DNA of 64,000 nt. It comes from Terriglobia bacterium (GTDB lineage Bacteria; Acidobacteriota; Terriglobia; Bryobacterales; UBA6623). Numbering within the stretch: the stretch's first letter is position 1; every line of letters starts with the position of its first letter. The stretch is from positions 143,763 through 207,762 of the forward strand of contig VXMF01000008.1 in NCBI GenBank assembly GCA_009841225.1, written 5' to 3'. Shown here piece after piece: positions 1 to 8,539 of this stretch. Made by a program: the position numbers and the translations under genes. The notes below the pieces were generated by a model. It did no database searches. It had not been told where the DNA came from and saw only the letters and a program-made list of their open reading frames with translations.

Positions 1-1
1 G

Positions 2-343
2 GTCGAGGCGTTGATCAACAGCCAGAACGAGCGGCCAGCCCTGCTAGCCCAGCAAGGCAGCGTCGCGGGCAATTGGATCGTGCTGCACCTCGAGGGCAGC
101 GTCTCGAACCGCAGCGCGATCGGCGCGACGGTGCGCGTCATTGCCGGCGCCACGATACAGCGGGGCGAAGTCAGGGGCGGCGGCAGCTACCTGTCGCAGC
201 ACGACTTGCGGCTTCACTTCGGACTGGGCTCTGCCACAGAGGTCGACCTCGAACTGCGCTGGCCGAGCGGTACGGACCAGCGCTTGGAAGGCTTGGCCGC
301 GGGTCAAGTCCACGCAATCCGCGAGCCGTCTCCGCAGGACTGA
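2..343 (+). CDS. ASPIC/UnbV domain protein, C-terminal fragment
   Basis: Open from the window edge and ending at TGA 341-343, so only the last 113 residues are visible. They match the ASPIC/UnbV domain that closes CRTAC1-like FG-GAP/VCBS repeat proteins: NWIVLHLEG, then IGATVRV, then the SGGSYLSQ-like GGGSYLSQHD and HFGLGSA, then ELRWPSG. Such proteins are usually secreted or surface-associated beta-propellers and are abundant in Acidobacteriota and Planctomycetota. The propeller part lies outside the window. Its substrate is unknown. It converges with the aminotransferase gene across a 26-base gap. Confidence 0.85.
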   Translation, partial: VEALINSQNERPALLAQQGSVAGNWIVLHLEGSVSNRSAIGATVRVIAGATIQRGEVRGGGSYLSQHDLRLHFGLGSATEVDLELRWPSGTDQRLEGLAAGQVHAIREPSPQD

Positions 344-369
344 GACAAGCGTCCAGCGCGCGCTGGCGG

Positions 370-1584
370 TCACACGGCCGGCGACCCGTTCGTCTTGTCC
401 GATCCGCTGCGCTTGTATGCTTCGTGGACCTTGGCCATGGCCCGAGCGGCGTCGGCCGCATCGTCCCGGGTGCCCATGAATATGTTCATTGGCAGCCAAA
501 ACGAATCGCGGGTCCCGGCTTCTGCGACCGGACAGGGCAGCACGCGGTGCGGCTGCCGGTCAAACAGCGGGTTCGCATACAAGGCATGGGGGTAGAACGG
601 CCGCACGGGCACGCCCTCGGCCTGCACGGCGGCGACAAAGCGGTCGCGGTCCGTGCCGAACTCGCTTTCCGAGATACGGCCGGGAACGATATACCGTGTC
701 TGCACGGTGGCACCGGGCGGCGCTTGCTGGAAGTCAATGCCCGGAACTCCTTCCAGTTCTCGCTGAAAGCGGCCGAAGTTGGTCGCCCTGAGGCGGATCT
801 GATCCTGCAAGCGCTCGAGTTGCGAGCCCAGCAACACCGCTTGCATTGCGGTCATCCTCAGGTTGGTCCCGACCTCGAAGTGCTCGAACCACCCCTTATC
901 CGGCAGGCGCCCGGCGTCCGCGATCGAGCGCGCCTTGCCGGCCAAGCCCTCGTCGCTGGTGATGAAGATACCGCCCTCTCCGGCCGTCATGGCCTTCGAG
1001 TTTTGGAAGCTGAAGGTGCCGATCATCCCCAGACCGCCGGCGCGCGTGCCGAACCACTCCGCGCCATGGGCGTGGGCCGCGTCTTCGATTACGACCGTGC
1101 CGCTGTCAGTTGCAACGCTGCCGAGACGGTCCATGTCCGCCATCACCCCGCCGAAATGCACGGGAATCATTGCCTTGGTGGCACTGGAAAGCCCTTCTGC
1201 GACCCTCACGGGGTCGATGTTGTAGGTGTCCGCTTCGATATCGACGAAGACGGGCACGCCGCCGACGCGACAGACGGCAGTGGCCGTGGCGATAAAGCTG
1301 TGCGCCGGCACGATGACTTCGTCGCCCTTGCCAATCCCAAGGGCGTGCATGGCCAGTTCCAGTGCCATCGTGCCGCTCGAGACGGCGACCCCGAAGGCCG
1401 CGTCGTGATACTGGGCGAAGAGGCTCTCGAAGCTTGCGACCGGCGGACTGCTGCCACCCCAGCCAGGGGTTTCGAGCACCTTGCGAACCCGCTCGAAGTC
1501 GCCGCCGCTTATGGTCGGCCACGCCGGGTACGGCGCTTTGCGTAGGGCGTCTCCGCCTGCCACTGCCAAGGCTGGCACCGCCAT
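370..1584 (-). CDS. DegT/DnrJ/EryC1/StrS-family PLP aminotransferase
   Basis: A 404-residue PLP-dependent sugar or cyclitol aminotransferase of the DegT/AHBA-synthase family. The cofactor-binding stretch SSGTMALELAMHALGIGKGD, the IEDAAHAHGA aspartate motif and the internal-aldimine lysine in SFQNSKAMTAGEGG (Lys197) are all present. The frame stays open 49 codons further upstream, but that extension overlaps the divergent aldolase and is low in complexity, so I start at the ATG at 1584, giving the family's usual length. Neighbours (KDPG aldolase, glycosyltransferase 9) suggest sugar metabolism or surface glycan synthesis. The substrate cannot be assigned. Confidence 0.9.
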   Translation of the reverse strand: MAVPALAVAGGDALRKAPYPAWPTISGGDFERVRKVLETPGWGGSSPPVASFESLFAQYHDAAFGVAVSSGTMALELAMHALGIGKGDEVIVPAHSFIATATAVCRVGGVPVFVDIEADTYNIDPVRVAEGLSSATKAMIPVHFGGVMADMDRLGSVATDSGTVVIEDAAHAHGAEWFGTRAGGLGMIGTFSFQNSKAMTAGEGGIFITSDEGLAGKARSIADAGRLPDKGWFEHFEVGTNLRMTAMQAVLLGSQLERLQDQIRLRATNFGRFQRELEGVPGIDFQQAPPGATVQTRYIVPGRISESEFGTDRDRFVAAVQAEGVPVRPFYPHALYANPLFDRQPHRVLPCPVAEAGTRDSFWLPMNIFMGTRDDAADAARAMAKVHEAYKRSGSDKTNGSPAV

Positions 1585-1733
1585 GGTCTCCCAGTGTAAT
1601 TCGCCTAGCTGGCCTACAGCGGCGACCGCGCCAACGGCGTTACGCGGCCACGAGGCATGCGGCGCAATGGGAACGGAGCCGTTGCCGGAGGATCGGCCGC
1701 TCTGGTACTGTATCGGCTTAGGATTTGGCACTC

Positions 1734-2384
1734 ATGGCCAAGCAGGACATTCTGAACACGATCTTGGATGTGGGAATCATCCCGATCGTTCGCACCGATG
1801 ACGCCGGGCACGCGCTGTACGCCGTCGAGGCGATTTACAACGCGGGCATCCCGGTTCTGGAGGTCACCATGACCGTCCCGGGGGCAATCAAGACGCTAGA
1901 AGCGGCATGCGACCGCTTCGGCGACAGCCTCGTGCTCGGTGCCGGGACCGTCCTAGATGCCACTACAGCGCGCACTTGCATGCTGGCCGGCGCCCAGTTC
2001 TGCGTCACCCCGTCGCTCGACCTAGCGACCATCGAAATCTGCAATCGCTACTCGAAATGCGTGATTCCCGGCGCTCTAACACCCACCGAGATCATGACCG
2101 CGTGGGATGCCGGGGCGTCCATGGTCAAGGTGTTCCCCGTAGGCGCGGTCGGCGGTGCGAGCTACATCAAGGCCGTCAAAGCCCCGCTGCCCCAAGTGCT
2201 GCTCGTGCCGACCGGGGGCGTGACTCTAGCCAACGCCGGAGACTTCTTCCGGGCCGGCGCCAGCGCGGTCGCAGTTGGCTCCGAACTGGTTAACAAGCGC
2301 TGGCTGATGAACGAAGACTTCGGGCGCATCGAGACCGCCGCGAGGGGGTTTCTCGATACAGTGGCCGAATCGCGCGCGGCCTGA
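1734..2384 (+). CDS. eda: KDPG/KHG aldolase (Eda family)
   Basis: A 216-residue class I aldolase cleaving 2-keto-3-deoxy-6-phosphogluconate (or the 2-keto-4-hydroxyglutarate analogue) to pyruvate and a small aldehyde, the last step of Entner-Doudoroff-type pathways. The catalytic glutamate in VLEVTMT (Glu43) and the Schiff-base lysine in SMVKVFPVG (Lys132) sit where Eda has them, and the phosphate-binding PTGGV and AVGSEL segments follow. The ATG at 1734 has AGGA about 10 bases upstream; a TTG nine bases earlier is also open. The glycosyltransferase starts 10 bases after the stop, so the two are probably co-transcribed. No edd or kdgK is nearby, so the exact keto-sugar is uncertain. Confidence 0.9.
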   Translation: MAKQDILNTILDVGIIPIVRTDDAGHALYAVEAIYNAGIPVLEVTMTVPGAIKTLEAACDRFGDSLVLGAGTVLDATTARTCMLAGAQFCVTPSLDLATIEICNRYSKCVIPGALTPTEIMTAWDAGASMVKVFPVGAVGGASYIKAVKAPLPQVLLVPTGGVTLANAGDFFRAGASAVAVGSELVNKRWLMNEDFGRIETAARGFLDTVAESRAA

Positions 2385-2393
2385 GCTGCCTGC

Positions 2394-3416
2394 GTGAGCG
2401 ATCCGATCCTCTCCCGACTCTCGCCCGAAGCCTCGATCGTCTTGGTGCGGTTGCGGTCTCTCGGCGACACGGTGTTGGTGACTCCCGCCTTTTCTTTGCT
2501 GCGCCGGGCGATGCCGCGCGCCAGTATCCATGTCGCGATGGAAGAGCGCTTCGCGGACGTGCTAGCGAGACAGCCGGACATCGACGGAGTCGTGCGCCTC
2601 GCGACGGGTGCCGGAACCCTGGGCAAGGCGCGCTTGCTGCGGGATCTCCGCGCGCTGCAGCCGAGCCTGTGCCTTGACATGCACGGCGGAACGACGGCGG
2701 CTTGGTGCACGGCCCTGTCCGGCGCGCGCTGGCGGGCTGGGTTTGCCCACTTCCGCCAGCGCTGGGCCTATAACGTTCGCATCCCGCGTCCCCAAGAGGT
2801 GCTCGGACGCGAAGAGGACGAAAGCGTACATACCGCCGAGCACCACGCCGCGGCCGTCATGCATCTGGCCGGAACGCTAGAGCCGATCCCGAGCGCCCGC
2901 CTGGCAGCGGCACCGCCGGATGCAGACCAGCCGTATGCGATCCTGCACGCCGGCGCGACTTACGCCACCAAGACTTGGCAGCTCTCGCATTTCCGAGCGT
3001 TGGCCGACCGGCTGCGGAAGCGGTACGGACTGGAGCCGGTCTTCGTTGCCGGTCCAGAAGAGGCAGACCTTGCCGCCAAGCTTACAGACTTTCAGGTCCG
3101 TCAAGGACTGCCCTTATCCGACCTGATGTCGCTATTGGCCGGTGCACGGCTCTTCGTTGGCAACGATTCCGGCCCGGCCCACATTGCGGCGGCGTTCGAC
3201 GTCCCCTGCGTGACGATCTTTGGGTCTTCAAACTCAAAGATCTGGCACCCGTGGAAGACCCGGCACAGGGTTGTCGAGACGGACTGGGACTGCAAGCCGT
3301 GCCCAGGCGACCGCTGCTACGCCTTCGACGAGCCCCGCTGCATTTTGTCGGTGACACCGGAGGCTGTCGCGCAAGCCGTCGACGAACTGCTGGCGGAAGG
3401 CCAGGTCGCTAGCTGA
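2394..3416 (+). CDS. Glycosyltransferase family 9 (heptosyltransferase-like)
   Basis: 340 residues in the GT9 family (ADP-heptose:LPS heptosyltransferase fold). The N-terminal LVRLRSLGDTVLVTPAF and the C-terminal donor-site signature VGNDSGPAHIAAAFDVP followed by TIFGSS are characteristic. HAGATYATKTW marks the interdomain region. The GTG start at 2394 is 10 bases past eda. It probably builds the inner core of a lipopolysaccharide-like glycan on the cytoplasmic face, which fits a diderm cell. Its stop overlaps the convergent metW 3' end by eight bases. Confidence 0.9.
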   Translation: MSDPILSRLSPEASIVLVRLRSLGDTVLVTPAFSLLRRAMPRASIHVAMEERFADVLARQPDIDGVVRLATGAGTLGKARLLRDLRALQPSLCLDMHGGTTAAWCTALSGARWRAGFAHFRQRWAYNVRIPRPQEVLGREEDESVHTAEHHAAAVMHLAGTLEPIPSARLAAAPPDADQPYAILHAGATYATKTWQLSHFRALADRLRKRYGLEPVFVAGPEEADLAAKLTDFQVRQGLPLSDLMSLLAGARLFVGNDSGPAHIAAAFDVPCVTIFGSSNSKIWHPWKTRHRVVETDWDCKPCPGDRCYAFDEPRCILSVTPEAVAQAVDELLAEGQVAS

Positions 3417-4032
3417 GCAGGTAGATCGCCGAATCGGCTAGGAGATTTGGCTGGCTGGCCACCCGTCGGCCGCGCCGCAGGAAGCACGACTGCTCGGCAC
3501 GGAGCCCCTCCTGGCGCAACAGGTGCTCGAAGTCGAGGATCGTCAGCACGCGGATGTTCGGCGAATCGTACCACTGGTACGGAAGGTGCCCCGTGCGAGG
3601 AGCCCTGCCGGTGCATAGCAGCGATAGGCGCACGCTCCAGTGACCGAAGTTGGGAAAGGCCACGACGATCCGCCGGCCCACCCGCCGCATTTCCCGCATC
3701 AGCTCGAGGGGGTGCTGCACGACCTGCAGTGTCTGGCTGAGAATCACGTAGTCGAAACAGGCGTCCGGGTAGTCGGCCAAGCCCTGGTTGATGTCGCCCT
3801 GATAGACGGACAGGCCCAGTTCGACACAGCGCCGGACTTTTTCCGGAGCGATCTCCACCCCGCGCGCCTCGACATGCTTATGCCGCGCCAGCCAAGCGAG
3901 CAGATCGCCTTCGCCGCAGCCCAAATCCAACACTGTCGAGGTCTCGCCGATCATGTCGGCGATGATGCGGTGATCCTCGCGCGCCAGCAAATCTGGCACG
4001 GTCGATACCTCTGACGCCTCCAAGACTGGCAT
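3409..4032 (-). CDS. metW: MetW-like methyltransferase-fold protein
   Basis: A 207-residue Rossmann methyltransferase-fold protein of the MetW family. It has the SAM-site motif LDLGCGEGDLLAWL, GVEIAP, QGDINQGLADYPD, YVILSQTLQ and the typical FPNFGHWSVRL and DSPNIRVLT stretches. MetW works with MetX in homoserine acylation for methionine synthesis in many bacteria. Here no metX is adjacent, which is unusual. The gene is divergent from the S51 peptidase across a 256-base intergenic region and overlaps the glycosyltransferase end by eight bases. Confidence 0.88.
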   Translation of the reverse strand: MPVLEASEVSTVPDLLAREDHRIIADMIGETSTVLDLGCGEGDLLAWLARHKHVEARGVEIAPEKVRRCVELGLSVYQGDINQGLADYPDACFDYVILSQTLQVVQHPLELMREMRRVGRRIVVAFPNFGHWSVRLSLLCTGRAPRTGHLPYQWYDSPNIRVLTILDFEHLLRQEGLRAEQSCFLRRGRRVASQPNLLADSAIYLLS

Positions 4033-4288
4033 GGGCCGTTCTCCAAATTATAGGCGGTGAGGTTCTTACCCATGCGCCGACTCAAGGCGCAGCCGATGGC
4101 CCCTTCCAAAGCGCATCCCCGATGCCACGTCTCGTTTGTAAGCGAACCCTCTATTCCACTTAGGGGGCCGGCCGGAGAGGCCTGAACGATGTTCTGCCGC
4201 ACAAGGCCTTGGCCGAGCCGCATCGAAAAAGCCGCGTATGACTGCGATTCGTTGACCGCCGGATTGTCCCAGAGGTAAACTCGGCGAG

Positions 4289-5194
4289 TTGCACGGAGAA
4301 GGCCTGCAGTCCAAACGCTGGGTCGCCCTAGTCGCGACCGCACTGCTGCTCGCAGCAGCGCCCGTTGGTGCACAAGATCCCCCTGCAGCCGAAAGCCCCC
4401 AGGTCGGGCCCGCACGTGGATCTCTAGTGATCATCGGCGGCGCGATGCGGGACCCGGCGATCATCGAGCGAATCATCGACCTCGCCGGGGGCCCTGACGC
4501 CCCGCTGGTGGCTATCCCGACCGCCGGAGGAGCCCCGCACTACGACCAGTACTGGAAGGGCCAGCGCCCGTTCAAGGAGGCAGGCGCGACTGACATTACC
4601 GTTCTGCACACGTACGACCCAAAGGTGGCCGATACGGACGAATTCGTCGCTCCGCTGCGGCGCGCCCGCGCCGTGTTCTTCGGCGGGGGCCGACAGTGGC
4701 GCTTGGCCGACGCGTACCTGAATACCCTCACCCACAGGGAACTGCTCGCGCTATTGGATCGGGGCGGCGTGATCAGCGGGTCTTCTGCCGGGGCGTCGAT
4801 CATGGGCTCGTTCTTGGTCCGCGGGGACACCAAGACGAACACCGTGATGATGGGAGATCACATCGAAGGATTCGGACTGTTGAAGAATGTCGGGATAGAC
4901 CAGCATCTGCTCCGGCGAAACCGCCAATTCGACCTTCTCGAAGTGATCGAGTCCCACCCCGGACTGCTGGGAATCGGAATCGACGAAAACACGGCGATCG
5001 TCGTGCAGGGGGACCGGTTCGAAGTCATCGGGCAGAGCTATGCCGTCATCTACGACAACCAGCGAAAGATCCCACCCGACGGCAGGTTCTACTTCCTCGC
5101 GCCTGGCGACCGCTACGACATGGGATCTCGCGAGCCTTCGCGGCCCGAGATGACAGACAAGCCGTTGGACAGAGTCCAGAAGGCCCCGTGGTAG
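4289..5194 (+). CDS. Cyanophycinase-like peptidase, S51 family, exported
   Basis: 301 residues. An N-terminal signal peptide (VALVATALLLAAAPVGAQ) is followed by a cyanophycinase/S51 fold. The nucleophile elbow GSSAGA (Ser166), the FFGGGRQWRLA segment, DENTAI and the Arg/His-rich DQHLLRRNRQ region are typical of cyanophycinase-like enzymes that cut acidic peptide bonds. TTG at 4289 is the best start, preceded by AGAGG; no ATG is in range before the signal peptide. No cyanophycin synthetase is in view, so a general exported aspartyl/isoaspartyl dipeptidase role is as likely as cyanophycin breakdown. Confidence 0.87.
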   Translation: MHGEGLQSKRWVALVATALLLAAAPVGAQDPPAAESPQVGPARGSLVIIGGAMRDPAIIERIIDLAGGPDAPLVAIPTAGGAPHYDQYWKGQRPFKEAGATDITVLHTYDPKVADTDEFVAPLRRARAVFFGGGRQWRLADAYLNTLTHRELLALLDRGGVISGSSAGASIMGSFLVRGDTKTNTVMMGDHIEGFGLLKNVGIDQHLLRRNRQFDLLEVIESHPGLLGIGIDENTAIVVQGDRFEVIGQSYAVIYDNQRKIPPDGRFYFLAPGDRYDMGSREPSRPEMTDKPLDRVQKAPW

Positions 5195-5208
5195 CGATCA
5201 GAGATCGC
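5194..5208. terminator. Short hairpin between convergent genes
   Basis: A perfect inverted repeat, GCGATC then AGA then GATCGC, overlaps the stop of the S51 gene and lies before the end of the convergent EEP gene. No T-tract follows on either strand, so it is at best a weak bidirectional transcription end or mRNA 3' stabiliser. Confidence 0.3.
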
Positions 5209-5229
5209 GGTGCGAGCCGAGGCGGGCAG

Positions 5230-6462
5230 CTATCTCGCCGTGCGAGCAGGAACCGGTAGATCGAGGCCGATCACATCGTGGTCGGACAGCGGCGGCACGC
5301 GGTTTTCGCGAAACTCGTGCAACACGATCGGATCCTTCGGTGACAAGCCCCGCGTGGCGAACCAGTCGATCTTCAGCGGGCACTTGCCGTCGAAATCCCG
5401 CAAGGCCCAGCGGACGAAGTCGAAGCACCACTCCGGCACCCATTCGCGCAGGTTCTTGTGTGTCTTGGCATCTTCGACATCGTAGGAAGTGGTCCGCTCC
5501 TCCAGCACATTCGGCGAGCGCCAGTCGAACCCGCGCCGCTCCAGCAGCCGGAACAGATCGCGCTCGAACAGGGCGTACGGCCGCAGGAAGTGGCCCTTGA
5601 TCATGTTGTTGACACCGAACATCAGCCGCACGAAATACCCGATGATCACTGAGCGGGCGCTCGAAGAGTCGAACGTGGTCGTATTCCAGTCGCCGGCGAT
5701 CACGGCTGGTCCGCCAGGCGGCAGTCCGTCGATCACCAACTTCATCTGGTCTCGCCGGTGGCGCTGGCGGGACTGCGCGTCCAAATGAACCGAGCAAGCC
5801 GTTAGAGGCAGCCCCGGCAACTCAACCTCGGCGGCGATGGCTGCCTGCTGGCCCAGCCGCTTTTCCCGGCCGCGCATCTTGTCGCGGCCGTTCCCCAATG
5901 TGATGCGGCGCGGATTGCGCAGGGGGTAACGGCTGAGCAGCGCATTGCCGTGCAGGCCCACGTCGTTCTCCCCTGCCGATTCGCTCTCGACGCCAGCGCC
6001 CTTGGACAGGTTCAAGTAGCAAGGCGCGAAGGCGTAGTTCAGCCCCAGCTCGCGGGCCAAGTCGCGGGCAATGTTGCGATTTCCCGACCGAGCCATGCCC
6101 ACGTCAGTCTCGGTGAGCAGCAGGACATCCGCCGAACGCAGATAGCCATGGTCCCTGAACGCCGCCACCTGAGCCTCGAACTCTATGCCGCGCTCGATAT
6201 TCCAAGCCAGCAAGCGATACGACGACTTGGCCGGAGCACCTGGAGCCGCGAATGTGCCGTTTTCGGTCGTGGCCAGCACGCGATCCGCTACAGGCTGGAT
6301 CTGCCGGTACAGGCGGTGACCCAACAGTTCGGGTGTCGACCCGCACTGCGCCAGCTCCGCAAAGTGCGGGCGCAGCTGATCTCTCACCACCCGCGCTGTC
6401 TCGTCAGCAGTGAGCGAGTACCCCCCGCCGGATTCGACCGGCGTTCCGATTCGCAGGCCCAT
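5230..6462 (-). CDS. Endonuclease/exonuclease/phosphatase (EEP) family protein
   Basis: 410 residues. The EEP (DNase I-like/inositol phosphatase) active-site set is complete: LLAWNIERG, LLTETDVG (metal-binding Glu), the SVHLDAQSR histidine, IAGDWNTTTFD (Asp-Trp-Asn), KIDWFATRG and the terminal SDHDVIGLDL histidine. There is no clear signal peptide, and the first ~60 residues resemble none I know. Such proteins cleave phosphodiesters or phosphomonoesters in nucleic acids, lipids or inositol phosphates; the substrate is not evident. The long insertion between the DWN motif and KIDWF (about 90 residues) is larger than in compact family members. Confidence 0.85.
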   Translation of the reverse strand: MGLRIGTPVESGGGYSLTADETARVVRDQLRPHFAELAQCGSTPELLGHRLYRQIQPVADRVLATTENGTFAAPGAPAKSSYRLLAWNIERGIEFEAQVAAFRDHGYLRSADVLLLTETDVGMARSGNRNIARDLARELGLNYAFAPCYLNLSKGAGVESESAGENDVGLHGNALLSRYPLRNPRRITLGNGRDKMRGREKRLGQQAAIAAEVELPGLPLTACSVHLDAQSRQRHRRDQMKLVIDGLPPGGPAVIAGDWNTTTFDSSSARSVIIGYFVRLMFGVNNMIKGHFLRPYALFERDLFRLLERRGFDWRSPNVLEERTTSYDVEDAKTHKNLREWVPEWCFDFVRWALRDFDGKCPLKIDWFATRGLSPKDPIVLHEFRENRVPPLSDHDVIGLDLPVPARTAR

Positions 6463-6561
6463 GCTCCAGTCTACAGATCGAAGGATGCCGCCAATCGCGC
6501 GGGGCGGGCAATCGCCGCCACGCGGAAGCTATCTGAATTCGAAGCGATAAGCTGGTTGGAG

Positions 6562-7278
6562 ATGGCGCTGCGGCGCGTGTTCGTGGACGTAATCGAAGGC
6601 GGCGCGGCAGTCGCTCGCGGCGCCCAAGCACATCACCTTGCGCGGGTGGCGCGCCTGCAGGCGGGGGAACAGGTCGAGGTCTCCGACCAAGTAACGGCCT
6701 ATCGGGCTCTGACCGAGAGCTGCACGCCAGCAGAAGTGCGCTTCCGCATCGAAGACGCACTGCCTGCTGAGCCCGAATTTCCGCGCCTGAGCGTAGCGCT
6801 GGCGATCGTCAAGTTCGCCCGCTTCGAGTGGGCTGTCGAGAAGCTGACCGAACTCGGTGTGCATTCGATTACACCTCTGATCGCCGCTCGCAGCGACGCC
6901 AAGCTAGTACAGTCGGCCGAGAAGCGAGCTGAGCGTTGGCGGCGAATCGCACTCGAGGCCGCCCAGCAGTCCCGGCGGCTGGCCGCTCCGACCGTGGCAG
7001 CGCCGATGGCCTTCACGGACGCTGTCCAAGACTGTGGCAGCGGCACGAAGCTATTCGCTGAACCGGATGGCCCGTCCGTGGCCAGCGTCTGCTGCGGCCA
7101 CGAGACGACCCTCTTTGTCGGCCCGGAGGGCGGTTGGACGCCGCAAGAGTCGCGATTGGCGTACGAGAGCGGCTTCCAGGCCGCGGGCCTCGGGCGCAAC
7201 GTTTTGAGGGCCGAGACAGCGGCCGTCGCGCTCGCCGCGATCTGTGCCAGCCGCTCCGGCGTCGAGAGTGGAAGATGA
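6562..7278 (+). CDS. rsmE: 16S rRNA (uracil1498-N3)-methyltransferase RsmE
   Basis: 238 residues of the SPOUT-class RsmE family, which methylates N3 of U1498 in 16S rRNA. The N-terminal PUA-like part contains HHLARVARLQAGE. The C-terminal knot has VEKLTELGV, GPEGGWTPQE and LGRNVLRAETAA, the SAM-binding trefoil signature. The frame extends far upstream inside the opposite gene, but homology begins at the ATG at 6562. Its TGA overlaps the ATG of the DUF4202 gene (ATGA), implying translational coupling. Confidence 0.93.
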   Translation: MALRRVFVDVIEGGAAVARGAQAHHLARVARLQAGEQVEVSDQVTAYRALTESCTPAEVRFRIEDALPAEPEFPRLSVALAIVKFARFEWAVEKLTELGVHSITPLIAARSDAKLVQSAEKRAERWRRIALEAAQQSRRLAAPTVAAPMAFTDAVQDCGSGTKLFAEPDGPSVASVCCGHETTLFVGPEGGWTPQESRLAYESGFQAAGLGRNVLRAETAAVALAAICASRSGVESGR

Positions 7279-7865
7279 GCGATCTGGACGAAGCGCGCGT
7301 GCGCCGCTGCATGGAAATGTTCGACGCGGCGAACTCGGAGGACCCCAATCTCGACCCCAGCGGCGAGCCCAAGGAACTGTCGTACGCGAAGCGCATGTCT
7401 GCCTGGCTCGACCGGCTCGAGCCGAACGCCCCGGACGAAGTGCGGCTGGCGGTGCGAGCCCAACACATCCGCCGCTGGGAGATCCCGCGCGACAGCTACC
7501 CTGCGGGAAGGCATGCCTATCTCGCCTGGCGCAGAGAGCTCGGCCGCTTCCACGCCGACACCGCCGGCGCGATCATGCGCGAGTGCGGTTTCGACGACAG
7601 TAGCGTGCTGCGGGTCCAATCCATCATTCGCAAGGAGCGCTTCAAGACCGACCGCCTAGCGCAGCTGTTGGAGGACGTAGCGTGCTTGGTGTTCTTGGAC
7701 CACTATTTCGCGCCCTTTGCCAGAGACCAAACCGAGGAGAGCATGGCCAACATCCTGCGCAAGACATGGAAGAAGATGTCCGAGGCGGGCCGCTCGGCGG
7801 CGCTGGAGATCGAATACTCGCCCGAGTGCCGAGAACTGCTCGACAAGGCGCTGGGGGACGCATGA
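7275..7865 (+). CDS. DUF4202 family protein
   Basis: 196 residues matching the DUF4202 family, a predominantly helical soluble protein of unknown function. The recognisable core is RAQHIRRWEIPRDSYP followed by YLAWRRELGRFHA, with several conserved His and Asp residues (LVFLDHYF) that could form an HD-like metal site; that last point is inference. It is translationally coupled to rsmE by a four-base overlap. No signal or membrane segment is present. Confidence 0.8.
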   Translation: MSDLDEARVRRCMEMFDAANSEDPNLDPSGEPKELSYAKRMSAWLDRLEPNAPDEVRLAVRAQHIRRWEIPRDSYPAGRHAYLAWRRELGRFHADTAGAIMRECGFDDSSVLRVQSIIRKERFKTDRLAQLLEDVACLVFLDHYFAPFARDQTEESMANILRKTWKKMSEAGRSAALEIEYSPECRELLDKALGDA

Positions 7866-7951
7866 AGGGAAGACCTGCTTCCCGCGCGATACGACTGGGG
7901 CCTGCATTCGCGCCTAAGTTATCCTGTACATCCGTTTAGGGCGAATTCCTC

Positions 7952-8425
7952 GTGTCCCTTGCGATGCTCTCTGCCTTGCTGCTTCTGGTCGTTCAGACCG
8001 CGTCGGCAGCGGAACAGCCGATCGGTTTTTCGCATACCGCCCACATCGAGAAGGCCAGCATGCAATGTACCGACTGCCACGAGGGCGCGACATCGCGCGA
8101 CTCGGCCGGCCTGCCGTCAATTCGCAAGTGCATGCTGTGCCACCAGTTCATCGCGACGGACTTACCCGAGGTGGTGCGCCTGAGCAAATACTGGGAGCGC
8201 AAGCACGAGGTGCCCTGGGAGCGCATCTACGGATTTGCCAAGACGGCCGCGGTACAGTTCCGCCACGCGCCGCACGCCAGGGCGGAAATCGCTTGCTCTC
8301 AGTGCCACGGCGACGTGGCGTCCATGACGGTCGCGGTCGAGGCGGTGACGCACACTATGGGCTCCTGCATTCAGTGCCACCGCGACAATTCCGCGACCGA
8401 CGACTGCCTTGCATGCCACTTCTAG
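7952..8425 (+). CDS. Pentaheme cytochrome c, ActA-like
   Basis: 157 residues: a signal peptide (residues 1-20, ending TASAAE) and five CXXCH heme c motifs (CTDCH, CMLCH, CSQCH, CIQCH, CLACH), with additional histidines such as FSHTAH and FRHAPH that can supply distal ligands as in cytochrome c7-type folds. It starts with GTG at 7952 and is the first gene of the operon that continues with a molybdopterin-fold protein, iron-sulfur protein, NrfD and DUF3341. In alternative complex III the pentaheme ActA accepts electrons from the iron-sulfur subunit and passes them to a soluble cytochrome or oxidase. It would be periplasmic. Confidence 0.88.
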   Translation: MSLAMLSALLLLVVQTASAAEQPIGFSHTAHIEKASMQCTDCHEGATSRDSAGLPSIRKCMLCHQFIATDLPEVVRLSKYWERKHEVPWERIYGFAKTAAVQFRHAPHARAEIACSQCHGDVASMTVAVEAVTHTMGSCIQCHRDNSATDDCLACHF

Positions 8426-8539
8426 GCCAGCCATTGATGCAACCGACCGTGCGAGCGAGAACGCGCCGGGACATCCCGGCGGCTGCGCCGTGTACGCTGC
8501 GCAGGCCCAGGCGAAGCGCTTGCGCGGAGGCGGGCTAGC

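Noticed and set aside
1585-1731. N-terminal extension of the DegT aminotransferase
   Set aside because: Open but non-homologous, overlaps the divergent aldolase promoter; family length fits the ATG at 1584.
5950-6561. Long upstream extension of the RsmE frame
   Set aside because: It is the antisense of the EEP gene; no rRNA-methyltransferase homology before 6562.
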